Positions 1 to 11,337 of a DNA stretch of 64,000 bases are shown here, piece by piece. The DNA is from Selaginella moellendorffii. Taxonomy: Eukaryota; Streptophyta; Lycopodiopsida; Selaginellales; Selaginellaceae. The stretch spans positions 620,001 to 684,000 of the forward strand of contig NW_003314330.1 in assembly GCF_000143415.4 (NCBI RefSeq), read 5' to 3'. The notes beneath the pieces were generated by a model, which saw nothing but the letters and a program-made list of their open reading frames with translations, made no database searches and was not told where the DNA came from. The position numbers and the translations under genes are program-made. The first letter of the stretch is position 1. Each line of letters begins with the position of its first letter.

Positions 1-223
1 AGACATTGGCCTTACAATCCAGGTGAGTGGTAGTAGTCATTCACAAGTTTTCTTCCTTCGTCGTGACTGTTCTTTGTTTTCTTCCTTCCAGGGAAACAAA
101 GCGGAAGAGCTGCCAGAGCAAATGCTCTGTTGTGCTCGAATAAATAGATTAAACGTTGGTAGCTACAAGTATTTGAGCTGTGAAGACGACGCTGCTGGAA
201 CGCCTCGAAGCACACGGGGTTAA
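1..223 (+). CDS. EDR2_C (DUF1336) domain protein, C-terminal end (partial)
   Basis: Only the last two exons lie in the window. Exon 1-22 encodes ...DIGLTIQ and ends at a GT donor; the intron is 23-91 (69 nt, GT-AG); the last exon 92-223 encodes [20 protein letters not shown] and ends at a TAA (221-223). Upstream exons can be read in the decayed copy at 42.8-43.7 kb, including FPSLFIFNIQ, FYYRMSEEFKRNGPQYL and [20 protein letters not shown]. The order 'YLEVDxDV ... ELPE' is typical of the EDR2 C-terminal domain, known from Arabidopsis EDR2, a negative regulator of mildew-induced cell death. Function here is by family only. EXO5 starts 99 bp downstream on the same strand. Confidence 0.72.
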   Translation, partial: DIGLTIQVSGSSHSQVFFLRRDCSLFSSFQGNKAEELPEQMLCCARINRLNVGSYKYLSCEDDAAGTPRSTRG

Positions 224-322
224 TTAAGAGTTTGCGATGTAAATAATTTGCTCTGAATTAAAATTTCGTGAGGGGATTCGAACCGCGACGTTTCCAGTCA
301 CTCTTTATTTTTAGGGCTCTTA

Positions 323-1744
323 ATGTCGGTACCATTCGAGCTCGTGGACGAAGAGGAAATGCAAGCGATCGAGGCCGCGCTGCGGCAGGCTAGCGCTTTC
401 CATCGCAGCAGGATGCTGGCGGCAGCGGCACGAGCTCAATCGAGCCTGGTTCTGGTGGGTGCGAGCGAAATATTTTCGATTGTTTCGTGTTTTGAGCGTT
501 TCGGGCATAGAATGTGTCATCGGAGGTGAGAGACATTGAGGATTCGGCGCCATTGCCAGCGGCATTGCGATTTCCATTGAAGAAGAGCCTGTGTGTGACC
601 GACATGACGGCATTGGTGAGCAAAGCAATGCTAGTTTTTAAGATTTGTTGCTGAGTTGATTGACAGGAATGGTGTGAGAAACAAGTGGAGTTTTCTTTCT
701 TGCGTGGGAAGCCTCCGAAAACTTCCGCAATGCAAGCCGGGAGCGCCCGGCACGTAGAGCTCGAATCAGAGGTAGCATTTTTTTCTTCGGCTTTCCTTCG
801 TTTACTTCCTTTCGTTTCCAAAGCAGGTTGTTAAGAGAGTGGATGTTGATATACGAACGAGAGAAGATTTCTGGGCTGTTCGATTCATCAATTATTTGGT
901 TGGCACTAGGCAGCTTCTAGCCGAAGGCCTCACGAGAGAACTTCCCATGTAAGCTAGAACAAAAGACTAGAACATGAGCTTGCTTCTTACAATCTTTGTT
1001 TTTGCAGAGTAGCATTTGTGGAAGGCAACTGGTGGACTGGTATCATTGACGAGTTGATGCTACCCGAAGGTAGTGCCGGACCTCGCCTAATTGATACGAA
1101 AACACGCTTACGTCAGTCTCTTCCATCCGACGCTCAAAAACGAAATGGAAGGTGCTCGTCTGTGTGTCTTTGCACGCTGATAGTATTCTTTGTGGCTTTA
1201 CAGGTTGCAGCTAATGTGCTACAAACTTCTGTGGGACACATTGTGCGAGCAAGCTATCCCTTTGGATGAGTTTTTCTCAAACTTTGAGCTCGATCCTCTA
1301 CAGGAGCTGTCCCTTAGCATAAGGTCGCATATTGTTGACATAAAGCTCAGCTCTAAAGTAAGTGCATGCTATGTGACTCGTTTTCTGATAAATAGCTGGT
1401 TTTGAAAAGGTGGATTGTTTGAAGGAATTACTCGGCGTTCTTCAAGAAAGTTGTACTGTCCTTCCTCTTGCTGACCAGCTATTGAAGCTAAGGTATGACT
1501 CGTTTGGAAATTCACCTCTATAGAAAAAACCTTTTGGTCTGCCAGATACGAGTGGCAAGTTGATCGCTCTTTAATTGGCGAGGAGGAGTTTATGTTTGAC
1601 CCCGACTGGTTGAAACAGAGAATCCAGTTCCATCTGCAGTTTTGGAATGGTAGGAGGGAGTCACATCTTGTGTCGCAGAGCGACGAGTGGAAGTGCAGAT
1701 TTTGTGCATTTGCTGACCGATGCAAAAGTGAAAATCAACGCTGA
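323..1744 (+). CDS. EXO5: Exonuclease V (EXO5/DEM1 family), complete
   Basis: Eight exons join in frame: 323-454, 511-615, 667-771, 827-948, 1008-1151, 1204-1357, 1410-1492 and 1546-1744, giving about 347 residues; all introns are short GT-AG. EXO5 is a PD-(D/E)XK single-strand DNA exonuclease with a 4Fe-4S cluster. Visible hallmarks are CVTDMTALEWCEKQVEF (first cluster cysteine), MQAGSARHVELE, GIIDEL followed by LIDTKTR (nuclease D and DxK), [18 protein letters not shown], and C-terminal WKCRFCAFADRC with the other three cysteines. The start is the first ATG in frame and gives an acidic N terminus (MSVPFELVDEEEMQ). The exon 2 acceptor is chosen at 510 because it keeps frame; one at 540 would also keep frame and be ten residues shorter. 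The second locus carries only a decayed copy. Confidence 0.9.
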
Positions 1745-2004
1745 TTCATGCTGCGTGGCTTGCATGACTCTCACGGCAAGCTCAAGGTCCGTGTATGTTT
1801 GGAACTGCTCCTTCTAAGTGTGCTTCACCATATAGGTGGAGGAACTTCGATCTCGTTTGAATTCATGTAGACGTTCTACCGTTTAGACAATTTTGGAGTC
1901 AAAGGCGAGGTAAACTTTTGATGCATTTTTGCGTCTACGGTCTTAACGAAGCATTCAGTCCGTGACGAGCTTACCAACGACTAGAGCAGATCAATCGTTC
2001 AGCC
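1745..2004 (+). other. EXO5 3' flank
   Basis: Short region between EXO5 and the secreted-protein gene. Frames here are broken by stops and I see no gene. Most of it is kept in the second locus (about 42250-42380, inverted), next to deletion breakpoints there. Confidence 0.4.
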
Positions 2005-2664
2005 ATGAGCGCTGTGCTTGTGCTCGCACTAGCACTTGCAGCTCGTATGTTTTCTCAGGCACTGGGAGGTATGTGTGTGGATTTCTGGCTTGTAAAACTG
2101 TTTTAACACGTGCTATGTTATGCAGGCTGTGCTCTCGCTTTCAGCTCCTTTGTAAATTTGAGAGTCAGTAGCCGTGATCCGGAGAAGTTTTGCACGAACA
2201 CGGCTGGATACCTGTATAGAGTTCTAGCTCTCCGTGCAAACACCACTGTGGGCCAGCCATTGTTCGTGGATCTGGAAGACTGCTGGAAAACTATTTCTGG
2301 CTTGGATCCGGGGCACAAGTGTCGAAATGTTTTGGAGCTGTTCTCGCCGAACCACACCCACCCGTGTAAGTTTGATACCATGCAAGATCTACAGTGGAGC
2401 TTTGAACTCGCCAGGCTCAAATTCGAGGAGCTCTTGCAAAGCTGTAGAAGTTCCTTGGACAACTGTTCGGGGGCTCTAAGCTACGATGTCTTGCAACTGG
2501 AAATCAGTGTGAAGGATTTGCAACAGAGATGCGGAGATGCAGTTCGAGTTGCATTGCTCAGCACCGACGTCTTTGATGATTTCTGGGCACAGCGTGTTTT
2601 GACAGCCATGGCTTACTTCAAAATGACTAAATCCATGTTCGTGTCTCCATATGCATATAGCTAA
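2005..2664 (+). CDS. Small secreted cysteine-containing protein, function unknown
   Basis: Exon 2005-2068 encodes a likely signal peptide (MSAVLVLALALAARMFSQAL). A 57-nt GT-AG intron (2069-2125) leads in frame to exon 2126-2664, which ends at TAA, giving about 200 residues. The mature part has about eight cysteines (contexts GCALA, FCTNT, DCWK, KCRN, PCKF, SCRS, NCSG, RCGD) and a helical C-terminal half. I do not recognise the family. The layout loosely resembles invertase/pectin methylesterase inhibitor proteins, but I cannot show that. A further open stretch (about 2725-2953) follows a possible acceptor at 2724 and may be a 3' UTR exon or a remnant; joining it to the main frame meets a stop. 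The gene is absent from the second locus, where a deletion removes it. Confidence 0.5.
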
Positions 2665-3165
2665 GTTTCAAAGGTAAAATTCATGCTCTTTTCTATTTCC
2701 TAACATCCTCCTGTCCCCATGCAGAGCGTGCGTATACAATTTCGTTGATATGTTTATCATTTCTGGTGTTACTCGGAATGACGGCCACAGTTTTGAAATG
2801 CATTTTCTTGAAAGTGAAGGATCCTTTGGGACGAGTTCACCACTCAGCGGTACATGGAATGTTGCTGTTAAGAATTCTTGGAACTTAAGATGCGATGCTT
2901 GGTGTTGTGTTCTACAGGAACTTGAGGATAGTAAAGCTGTGGAAAGCATCTGAGTATAGCAGCATTTTGTTCTCAAGCCACACACAGATTGTCTTATACT
3001 TCGAGAGAGAATTTTTTATGAATAGCAATTGCGTCCTCTTGTGTAGGTGACGTTCCTCCTATTCCATTGTAAATGCCTAAAACGTCATATTGTTTTTGAG
3101 GACAATGGTTTTTAAACTCTCTCAGTCTTTAATAATTTTATTCTTTTTGACACACTGATCTTCAA

Positions 3166-3843
3166 TCCCTTTGAAAAACTATTTTCCATTTAAATCCCAT
3201 TTCATAATTTAAATACTTTCCCATGGATTTTGTTCATAGCCACCTCAAGAATTTAATATGTAAACAAAATAGAAATTTAAAAGAAAGAGTTTTTAATGGC
3301 CTTTTGCAAATGAAATATATAAGTATTTCATTTTAGTGTTTTAAAAATAATTTTTAATTTTTGTAAATAATGATCTTAATATATGAATTCAAATAATAGT
3401 GAATTTGGTATTTAAATACAAGATCCACTTTTGTAACACTTTATTTAATTAGATTATAAAAATAATGAGTATAGAAAAGAGACAAATAAAAAGTAAACTC
3501 AGTTACTTTTTTTGGTGATGCATACCATAAAGTGGAATTACATCTATGTATTAAAATTTTGATGCACAATATTATACTAATATTGATTCTCAGTTATTTA
3601 TTACTTTCTGTTTTGTTATTTATTATTTTTCATGAAATTAAGGTCTAGAAAGTTAGTGAACTCCTCCTTGTCATATAATATAAAAAAAATCAAATCACAA
3701 TATTAAGAATTTTTCTAAAAAATTATATATAAAAACTAACTCAATTCTCAGGATAAATATTTTTCTAAATAAATTAGAAAAGAGTGATTTAATTTTTATT
3801 ATGCCTATAATACTTGATAAGATAGCTCATAAATTATATTTTC
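3166..3843 (+). repeat. AT-rich dispersed repeat R, copy 1
   Basis: An AT-rich block of about 680 bp between the secreted-protein gene and the P450-1 promoter. It recurs at 41289-42013 in the same window orientation although everything around that copy is inverted, and in part at 46870-47028 and 26548-26641. No ORF of note. A simple-repeat site at 3310-3330 is short here but is a long TA/TG run in the 41.4-kb copy and a CA run in the 46.97-kb copy. Ends show weak inverted similarity (GAAAAACTATTTT against GAAAATATAATTT), which could be degenerate TIRs. Confidence 0.6.
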
Positions 3844-4049
3844 ATCTATTGTATTTAGATCCATTATTAAAACTACTTACGATATAAGTAAATTTTGATT
3901 AACAATCTTCACTTTACAGGATGCAAGGAATAAAGACAAATCAATGGAAACATTTCAGACGTTTCCTTCTCGATTTCTGAGAACATGCAGAAATTTATTG
4001 ATTTCGACACGATGCTTGCGGACTTTCCATTCGTAGGAATTTTTCCAAA

Positions 4050-4168
4050 TATAAATTAATCTCACAATTATAGTATAAGTTCAACACACACTTACCTCTC
4101 CATCCTCATCTCTTCCACTCTTTTCTCTTATCTTCTTCTCAATCTCCAAAATCTCTCAAAGGATTTCC
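4050..4168 (+). promoter_or_regulatory. P450-1 core promoter and 5' leader
   Basis: A TATAAAT box at 4050-4056 is followed by an A/T stretch and a pyrimidine-rich leader (about 4095-4150) before the ATG at 4169. The same arrangement precedes P450-3 and P450-2. In P450-2 a retrotransposon separates the TATA box from the leader, about 25 bp downstream of the box. Confidence 0.55.
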
Positions 4169-5741
4169 ATGGATTCTCTTCTCTACTCCAGCGGTTGGTA
4201 CTACTGGACGACTTGTCTGTGCTTGGCGATCGCATTCTTTGCGCTGCTCAATCTCTACTCGAGGAAGAAGGCGCATAGCAATCTTCCACCCGGTCCCTTT
4301 TCCTGGCCTCTTGTTGGATCACTGCCCTCTCTCGGCCGCTCCAGGCACCGCTCTCTCCATCGTCTCGCCAAGAAGTATGGACCAATCATGTATATGGAGC
4401 TGGGAAGCCGTCCTCACGTAATCATCAGCAGCCCCGCGATGGCCAGGGAGGTTCTCAAGGATCACGATGTCGAGTTTGCGAGCAGGCCCCAGTTCCACAC
4501 CTTCTTCAAGAACGTAAGCCACGACTATAATGATCTGGTGTTTGCTCCTCACAGCGAGCGCTGGAAGATGTTGCGGCGAGTGAGCGGCACGGAGATCTTC
4601 GCCGCCGGGAGAGTGAACCACTTCTCTGGGATCCGCAAGCGCGAGCTCGCGGCGTTTGCCTCGATCATCGAGAAGTCGGCGGCTGCCGGGGAGGCGTTTG
4701 ATCTCACCGCGCTGCTCCACGAGCTCTTCACCAACTTGATGACGTCGGTTCTCTTCGGCCAGAAGTTCTATAACTCGGACACCCCTGTCACCCGAGAGGC
4801 CGAGGCTTATCGCGCTGTGTGGGACACGACCATCGCGGAGTCGGAGCGGCTGTACATCGGAGACTTCATCCCTGCGCTGCGATGGGTCGACAAGATCAAG
4901 AGGAGCGAGCACAGGTTGAAGAACCAGATCATACCGGCAGTGGAGAACTTCCTAAACGCGATCCTCAAGCAGCACAAGGAGAGCTTCGTCGCGGAGAATC
5001 CTCCCAGGGACTTTGTGGACGTGATGCTCTCACTGGGTGGCGAGAACAAGCTGGACGACATGGCGATCATCGCACTCCTCCAGGTAAGGAGAAAAAAATC
5101 TCTTCTTGCTCGCTAAGAACTCGTGCTCGATTTCTTGATAGAATCTTCTCTTAGCTGGGACGAACACTTCCAAAGGCACTGTGGAGTGGGCGATGTCCGA
5201 GATGATACGCTGCCCCGGCGTCCAGAAGAAGGCGCACGAAGAGCTCGACCGGATCGTTGGAAGGAACCGCTGCCTGGAAGAGTCAGACCTCAAAGATCTC
5301 CCTTACATCCAAGCCATCGTCAAGGAAGTCCTGCGCTTGCATCCACTGGCCACCACTGGCCTCCCACACAGCAATCCCGCGACCTCCCAGCTCGCCGGCT
5401 ACACAATCCCGGCCAACACCACGCTGCTCGTCAATATCTGGGGGATCCATCACGACCCGGCGAACTGGAGCGATCCCGAGAGCTTCTGCCCAGAGCGATT
5501 CCTGGGCAGCGATCACAGCGTCCTGGGGAACCACTTCGATCTCATACCTTTCGGATCCGGGCGGCGCCGCTGCGTGGGAATACCGCTGGCGATTCCCCAC
5601 GTGTCGCTCACGCTGGCCTATCTTCTGCATCGATTCGAGTGGAGGATGCCGGATGGGCAGGAGATTGACATGGAGGAGACGACGGGGCTGGCGACCATGC
5701 CCGCCAAGCACCGGATTGTCTGCGCCACTGTGAGAAAATGA
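4169..5741 (+). CDS. Cytochrome P450, A-type (71 clan), P450-1, intact
   Basis: Two exons, 4169-5083 and 5142-5741, with a 58-nt GT-AG intron give about 504 residues, normal for a plant microsomal P450. Seen in order: N-terminal membrane anchor (YYWTTCLCLAIAFFALLNLY), proline hinge LPPGPFSWPLVGSLP, I-helix LLLAGTNTS, K-helix KEVLRLHP (ExxR), CPERF, and heme loop PFGSGRRRCVGIPLA with the cysteine ligand. The acceptor at 5141 is chosen because it restores the standard ALLQ-NLLLAGTNTS junction. It is expected to be an ER-bound monooxygenase; the substrate cannot be told and I do not assign a CYP family. P450-3 is about 97% identical by eye; P450-2 is a dead third copy. Confidence 0.9.
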
Positions 5742-6165
5742 ACAACTTTACGGATACCTTTAAAATATTCGTATTTGCAAAGTAGGTTATCCCGAAATAT
5801 TTCGCAAACCTTTGATGCTCCATAAAGGTAGAGGGTAGGGTTGGACAATTAAAGCTATGTTGGATCTGAATTAATGAAGATTGAAGAGAATGGAATGAAA
5901 AGGTACACGCCCAGCTTGTGAAGACAACATGATTAGTTCTTGGAAGAACACCAAGTGGATTAAGGTACAGCTCACGTTGATCATTTGTGGACCAGAATCA
6001 ATAAATGTCTGCTAGTTCTGGGAAATGCAAGGCAATTAGAAACAGCACCTGCTCAAACCTTGCCAATTACCCACAAATGGGATCGGGGGAGTACTCTGGA
6101 CTAGGAATTACTCCAAGCCATTACTCACTTAACCCAAGACAAAGGACCATGAATTTACATATATC
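5742..6165 (+). other. P450-1 3' flank
   Basis: No gene seen. 5742-6000 is mirrored downstream of P450-3 (about 43985-43745), and the first part also lies downstream of P450-2 (about 33761-33650). A shared stretch near 5820-5845 (ctctacctttatgg on the reverse strand) marks the common 3' UTR. Confidence 0.5.
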
Positions 6166-6271
6166 TTTCCACTCCTTTCTGTTATCTCCCATTTCTCTTC
6201 TTCTCAATCTCCAAAATCGAAAGGAATTCCATGCACAATCCCGGCCAACACCACCCTGCTCAAAGCATTGT
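6166..6271 (+). pseudogene. Relic of a further P450 copy
   Basis: About 60 bp match the P450 leader up to the start codon (CTTCTTCTCAATCTCCAAAA and a following ATG). They join directly to about 29 bp matching exon 2 of P450-1 (ACACAATCCCGGCCAACACC in P450-1, near 5400). Everything between the start codon and that exon 2 site is missing, so this is the stump of an additional tandem P450 copy after a large internal deletion. Confidence 0.6.
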
Positions 6272-8936
6272 TAAGAGCTCTAAAAAGTAAAAATAAACCT
6301 TTTATTGTAGGGCAAGGCAGCTTCCAAGGCGTGGAAGGCGCAGCAGAGGCAATCCAAGGCTCCAAGGCGAGGCGTGGTGCCATTCAATTCGAGTTTGCAA
6401 TCTGATTTTTAAGCTCGATGCCCTTTTTAAGCTTGATTTCCACAGAGCGTTCAGACCTTTTGACGTGCTCAACAGTCTATAAAGGTAAAGCCTGTGGCTT
6501 TGGTGGAGTTGCAGGACAGAAAACATATGTTCATTTATGTCCATTGGTAGTAAGCTGGGTCCAAGCATGGCTCAGAAGGATTACACAAAGGCACAGGCCC
6601 AGATAGAGCAAATGCAGGCCCAGCTAGCCAAGATGGTTGGAGACCATATAGTCCCTGATAAAGCTAGTGCAGGCCCAAATAGCCATACTGTGTAATGCTA
6701 CAAGACAGTTAAAGAGCATAAGAATATATAGTTTTTGGAATAACACTAGGCATGATAGATGTAGTTTAAAGTGCAGGAAGAGTTCATAAAAACCATGTGG
6801 TTCACAAGTAGTACCAAAAGCTACAGGGAAATAATGAAGATGGCAGTTAAAGACTTATGTACAGCCTTTTTGAAAGCAAATACTGTTACGACTACAATAT
6901 CATTTGGCCTTTTAAATTTTAATCGTGACAGTGTTCATCTTTAAAAAGGCTGTACACAAATCTTCAGTTACCATCTTTGTAAAATGCACATTACTTCCCT
7001 TCCCAGGAACTCTGGAATTTGAAATACTTGTGAACCATAGAATTTTCATGAATTCCTCCTACACCTTAAACTACATCTTCAAAGCCCTTATCATGCCTGA
7101 TACTATTCTAAGAACCATAACTTCTTGTGCTTTCTCATGCTCTTCAACCGTCTTTATAAGCTATGCCTGTACCTTTTCATGGTCTTTAACTGTCTTGGTT
7201 CTTGTACTAGTGTTTGGGAGTGCTGCAAATGTTTGTACAACCTTTCTTAAGATGAATGCTGTCACAATCACAACATTGTTTAGTGTGGTAAGTTTCAGTC
7301 TATCTTCCTTTGTGGAGCTCTAAGTTTTTATATACATTTACAACTGGAACAAAGAAAAACGAGCCTATTAGGAACTTTCAGGCCATAACATTACACCGTG
7401 TGGTTTTTATGTGCCAAACGATGTTGTAGTTGTGCTATACACGAGAACCACACTGTATGATGTTATGGCCTGAGAGCTCCTCTTTAACAAATTCGTCTTT
7501 CTTTGTTACAGTCGTGAATCTTTACAAAGGAAGCAAAAAGTTAGAGCTTCACAAAGGAAGAAAAATCTACTAAGTCAGACAATGCTGTAGTCGTGACAGC
7601 GTGGTTCTCGTGCTGGTGCACGGATGTATATACAGCCTTTCTGAAGGCGAATACCATCACAACCATGATATGGTCTAGCCTAGTAAGTTTCAATCTATCT
7701 TCCTCTAATCCTCTATAGACATTTAGGATTGGAACAAAGAAAAACAAATCTGATGTCATCCAGTGTGGTTTTTGTGCTGGTGTTGGGAATGTTGCAAATG
7801 ACAATGGTGTTGTCCATGAAATTGATGCTCTCGTTGATAATACTTGTCGAATGAGGGATTTCATTTTTAAGTGCTTTGGCAAGGATCTAGAAAGTCACTA
7901 TGGAGGAGTGGGTATAGTATAAAACCATGCTGATCAAACAACACACAAGTGGTCATCCAGATGTGCCATAAGCTACCTCCCAGCTCGAGAAGGAGCATGT
8001 AGCTCAAGTGGATGAGCTCTTAACAAATTATCTCAGTTACTGACGTTTATTTGGTTTTCTATTGATAGATGTTTATAGTTCTACACTCATAAACTTCTTC
8101 TATAGAGGGGTGATGAGAGAATATACCTTGCCAATGTTCTTGGGGCAGACATAACTATTATCTACATGAGCAAAAGGTGAAGGGATGATATCATTAAATC
8201 TTTTACAAAAGTGACTATCATTGCAAACAAGTAAGAAGTTTTCCATAGAGATTTTTCTCAGTTTCTACCAGCAAAGGGTGTGGAGTCAGCCAGTCGAGCT
8301 CTGAACTCGGCTGCCAAGTCATATTTTTGTATTTAGGGCCCTCACAATTTCTGGAAAAATACAAATGATTAAAGTTTTCTCTTAATTTTCATAACAAACA
8401 AAAAAAATTCATTAAAAAAATTAATGTAAAAGGAATAAAAGTCTATTTACTTTAATCAATATATGCTCCAGTGGAGAAACTCCTTAATAATGCTATTAGT
8501 TTTGAAATTGTTTTATATGTAGTTGATCTTTATATAGTAAACTCAATCAAAATAGTAAAAAATTGAAGAATAACTTTAATATGTTGCTAATAAATTAATA
8601 AAATGTGTAAAATTTAGAATTTAAATTTTGATATTGGATGAGGGATATTTCATGAAAAATATTGTAGTTGAAATTTAAAAACTTCTACACATACATACCA
8701 AATATTCTATCATAAAGACAATATTCTTATCAAATTCATTTGCTTAATGTATAAAACTCCAATTGGATAAATTCTCCACTCTAAAGTGCCTCATCAAATA
8801 GGTAATATATTGTTAAAATAACAATATTTAATATTTTAATGATAAAATGGTACAAAGTTTTTATTAGATATTTTTCTCTAATTAAATAATTACTCAAGTA
8901 AAATTGAAATTTTTTATTTTCTTAAATAACTCATAA
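6272..8936 (+). repeat. Non-coding, internally repetitive P450 downstream region
   Basis: Mirrored at about 30028-33600. It contains several diverged, partly inverted copies of units with GTCGTGACAG / CTGTCACGAC, GAGCTCCACAAAGGAAGA and AGGCTGTA. Open frames are short and broken, and I see no convincing gene besides the tiny ORF listed separately. The stretch 8340-8936 is AT-rich. At 8029-8031 (TAT) it holds the empty site of the TIR element that is present in the mirrored copy. Confidence 0.5.
6567..6695 (+). CDS. Possible 42-residue ORF
   Basis: MAQKDYTKAQAQIEQMQAQL starts a short coiled-coil-like ORF ending in TAA. The mirrored copy at 33328-33456 is also open with the same length. Of the codon differences between them, four change the residue and two are silent, so there is no sign of purifying selection. 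It may be a fragment of a larger coiled-coil or Gag-like protein. Confidence 0.2.
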   Translation: MAQKDYTKAQAQIEQMQAQLAKMVGDHIVPDKASAGPNSHTV

Positions 8937-9107
8937 TGTGAATACATGGAATATGGAAAAAGAATATAAAAAATATATATATCAATTAGCCCAAAAACCC
9001 TATCTTATATATAGGAGCGAATAGTCTGGATTAAAACCAATTTGATAGCTAATCCCACTATATTAATATTAGTATACGACATTATAGCCATACGCTTGGA
9101 TCTCACA
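8937..9107 (-). repeat. A1 3' LTR
   Basis: 171 bp, similar to the other family A LTRs at 22011, 26643, 35404, 40902 and 47029. All share a segment whose sense reading is GGGTTTTTGGGCTAATT. Confidence 0.85.
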
Positions 9108-9772
9108 TCATCTCTTCTTATCAAAATAATGGAAGACTGTCAAAGTTCTCTCATAAATGGGTTGGAAATTGGAGGAACATTAGGAGAAGGCATCAGTGGA
9201 TTTGTAAGTGGTGCCAATTGTTCTTAATCCTTTTGTATAAAGTGTTTTAGTTGTTATACATACAAAATTGGCTTGCTGGATGTCATGCCAAACCTCATAA
9301 ACTTGTAGTCCAACTTACCACAACACCTAATATAGTCCTTTTCACTGAGCAAGGAGCCCTTTAGATAAACTATATATCGTAAGATGAGGAAAATAAATTA
9401 ACACTAAGTCATCCATTTTGTACTCCGTAAGCGGATGATGATAGGAGTTGTAGTGCCATTGTTATCCCACTTGTATGCAGCCCAGGTGCTTAGCAGACTT
9501 TGCTCGGACAAGTGGAAGAATGTTCATCAAATATATATCCCACGACTTAGCATTAGTAGCTTGCGGCAATCACGAAAGTAAACCCAACTTCATTGGTAGT
9601 ATTGGATCATGACTATATAAGAGTTTATATGGTGAAGCACCAACAAAACTTTACACCCTTATGATATATGCATACAGAAGAAATAACAAATAACCATCCC
9701 AATCTAAATGGTGAAAGTTCATGTACTTATCAATCATCCATTTGAAGATCCAAATAAGCAGTTTCACCAAAC
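9108..9772 (-). pseudogene. A1 integrase C-terminal region, decayed
   Basis: Aligns by eye with 35580-36177 of A2 and 26818-27500 of A4 (integrase C-terminal half and 3' untranslated part). Frames are broken by stops. It is interrupted by the D1 LTR at the sequence that in A2 encodes the YHPQSDGLVE region. Confidence 0.7.
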
Positions 9773-11337
9773 TGTAAACAACTAAATTTTCCATTCTAAC
9801 CACACCTTTGACCATTTGGAGGAGTTTCACTCACAACCTCCATAAGTCCTATTCTGGACTTGGGGACATGTTACCCCCGAGAATAGCATTTATGCCACTC
9901 AACCTTTGCACTTGGTCCAAGTGCTTTACATGTTTAATCCCATAATCAACACCCAAAGATGCCATTGACATATTAGCTGGTTAAGCTAAGGCCATGCCTA
10001 TTCACCTTTGTTACACTGATGATCCAACAACACTTACATTATAGTCTTGTCTCTAAAAAACTAAGCCATCTGTCCATGAGTGATCATCCCAGATCCACTC
10101 TTTAGCATCCTTAGGATGCCCTAAACATGGGAAATAACCTTCCTCAATATCCCTTTTTCAATCCTCACCAAGTCTTTTTCTGTCATGGCTATGTTCGCCA
10201 ACACTGCCATTGGGTCACGGCCCATAGGCCTGACCACTAAGTCCCACTGTCCTTTGGGACTTCCTCACCATGTGATTATCTTCTTGGTCACTACACCAAA
10301 AGATTTCTCCTCTTCCTTTCCACGGTCCGAAACTTTGGGATGTTTCAGAACACTATGGCCCTACGCAAGCTTCATGGGTACTCTTCCCACCTTTCGCCTT
10401 TGGGTGCCCTAGCCATGGGGCTAGAGTGAGGTTCCGTTAAGCCACGCCAAGTATCCAAATAGGTAGTGCCACCCACACTTAGACTAGGAGCATCAATAAA
10501 TCGATCTCCCGAGGGAACTAGAGCCAACACTTGAATACTTCACCAAGCTACCCCGCTTGTCTGTCCGTATTCACTTTAGCCTTAAACTCAATGGATATAT
10601 CATGACTCAACATGTGGGTCTAGCCTTCTTTAGTCACACTAGTCTTTCTTGGCCTTTCTTGGTTCCACTGGAGTCTAACCCCCACACTCTCCCTACTATG
10701 CTTTTGAAACCCACTATAAACCCCCTCCCCCCCCCGGGGGACGATTGCTTTGGGATTTCACCTAACAACTGGTATTAGTATTCGGACTCAGACTCAGATT
10801 TGGATTTGGACTCGGGCTTAGACTCAATCTCGGGCTTGGACTCAATTTCGGACTTGGACTCGGTCTCAATTCCATATCGGATTCCATCTCGAACTCCATC
10901 TCAGGTCCATCGTGGACTCCATCTCAGACTCCATCTTAGGTCCATTTTAGATTCTATCTCACATCTCAGACTCCATCTCAGGTCCATCGCGAATTCCATC
11001 TCAGGTTCATCTCGGACTCCATCTCTGGTCCATTTCAGACTCCATCTCAAACTCCTTCTCAAACTCCTCGGACTCTATCTTAGACTCCTTTTCGGACTCT
11101 ATCTCGGACACTTCCATGTGTCATTTGTTGTCCTCTTGTGTCCTTTTTTTAAAGACTCACTTATTGCTTGCTTCGTGCTCATTTCTCGCACACGTTGTTG
11201 GGAGTTCACTCTCACTCTCAACTTTTCAAGTTAGAGCTTTTAGTCCAAATGTGTTATGCTCATTTGGCTTTTGCCTCAACCACTACCATGTGGCACCCTT
11301 TAGCTCCACTTTGGGGCCTAGGGATTTTTATCTCACA
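9773..11337 (-). mobile_element. Family D solo LTR (D1)
   Basis: Begins TGTAAAC and ends TCTCACA on the plus strand, flanked by perfect 5-bp duplications CAAAC at 9768-9772 and 11338-11342. A1 sequence resumes right after it (CTGACTGTGGATGATAAAC). It holds the 12-bp satellite (10790-11100), a C-run followed by a G-run at about 10727-10740, and the shared LTR module on the minus strand. No internal region is present, so it is a recombined solo LTR of 1565 bp. The sense strand is inferred from D2. Confidence 0.82.

Noticed and set aside
262-335. tRNA-like stretch (minus strand GGTTCGAATCC, about 272-282) between EDR2_C and EXO5
   Set aside because: Only the B-box-like word is present; no matching acceptor, D or anticodon stems could be folded.
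4319-4912. Long antisense ORFs over P450 exons (also at 44815-45408 and 34760-35161)
   Set aside because: GC-rich codon usage of the true sense exons leaves opposite frames open; no own motifs.
7541-7882. 113-codon minus-strand ORF in the P450 downstream region
   Set aside because: The mirrored copy is broken after about 65 codons, it overlaps repeated units, and has no recognisable domain.
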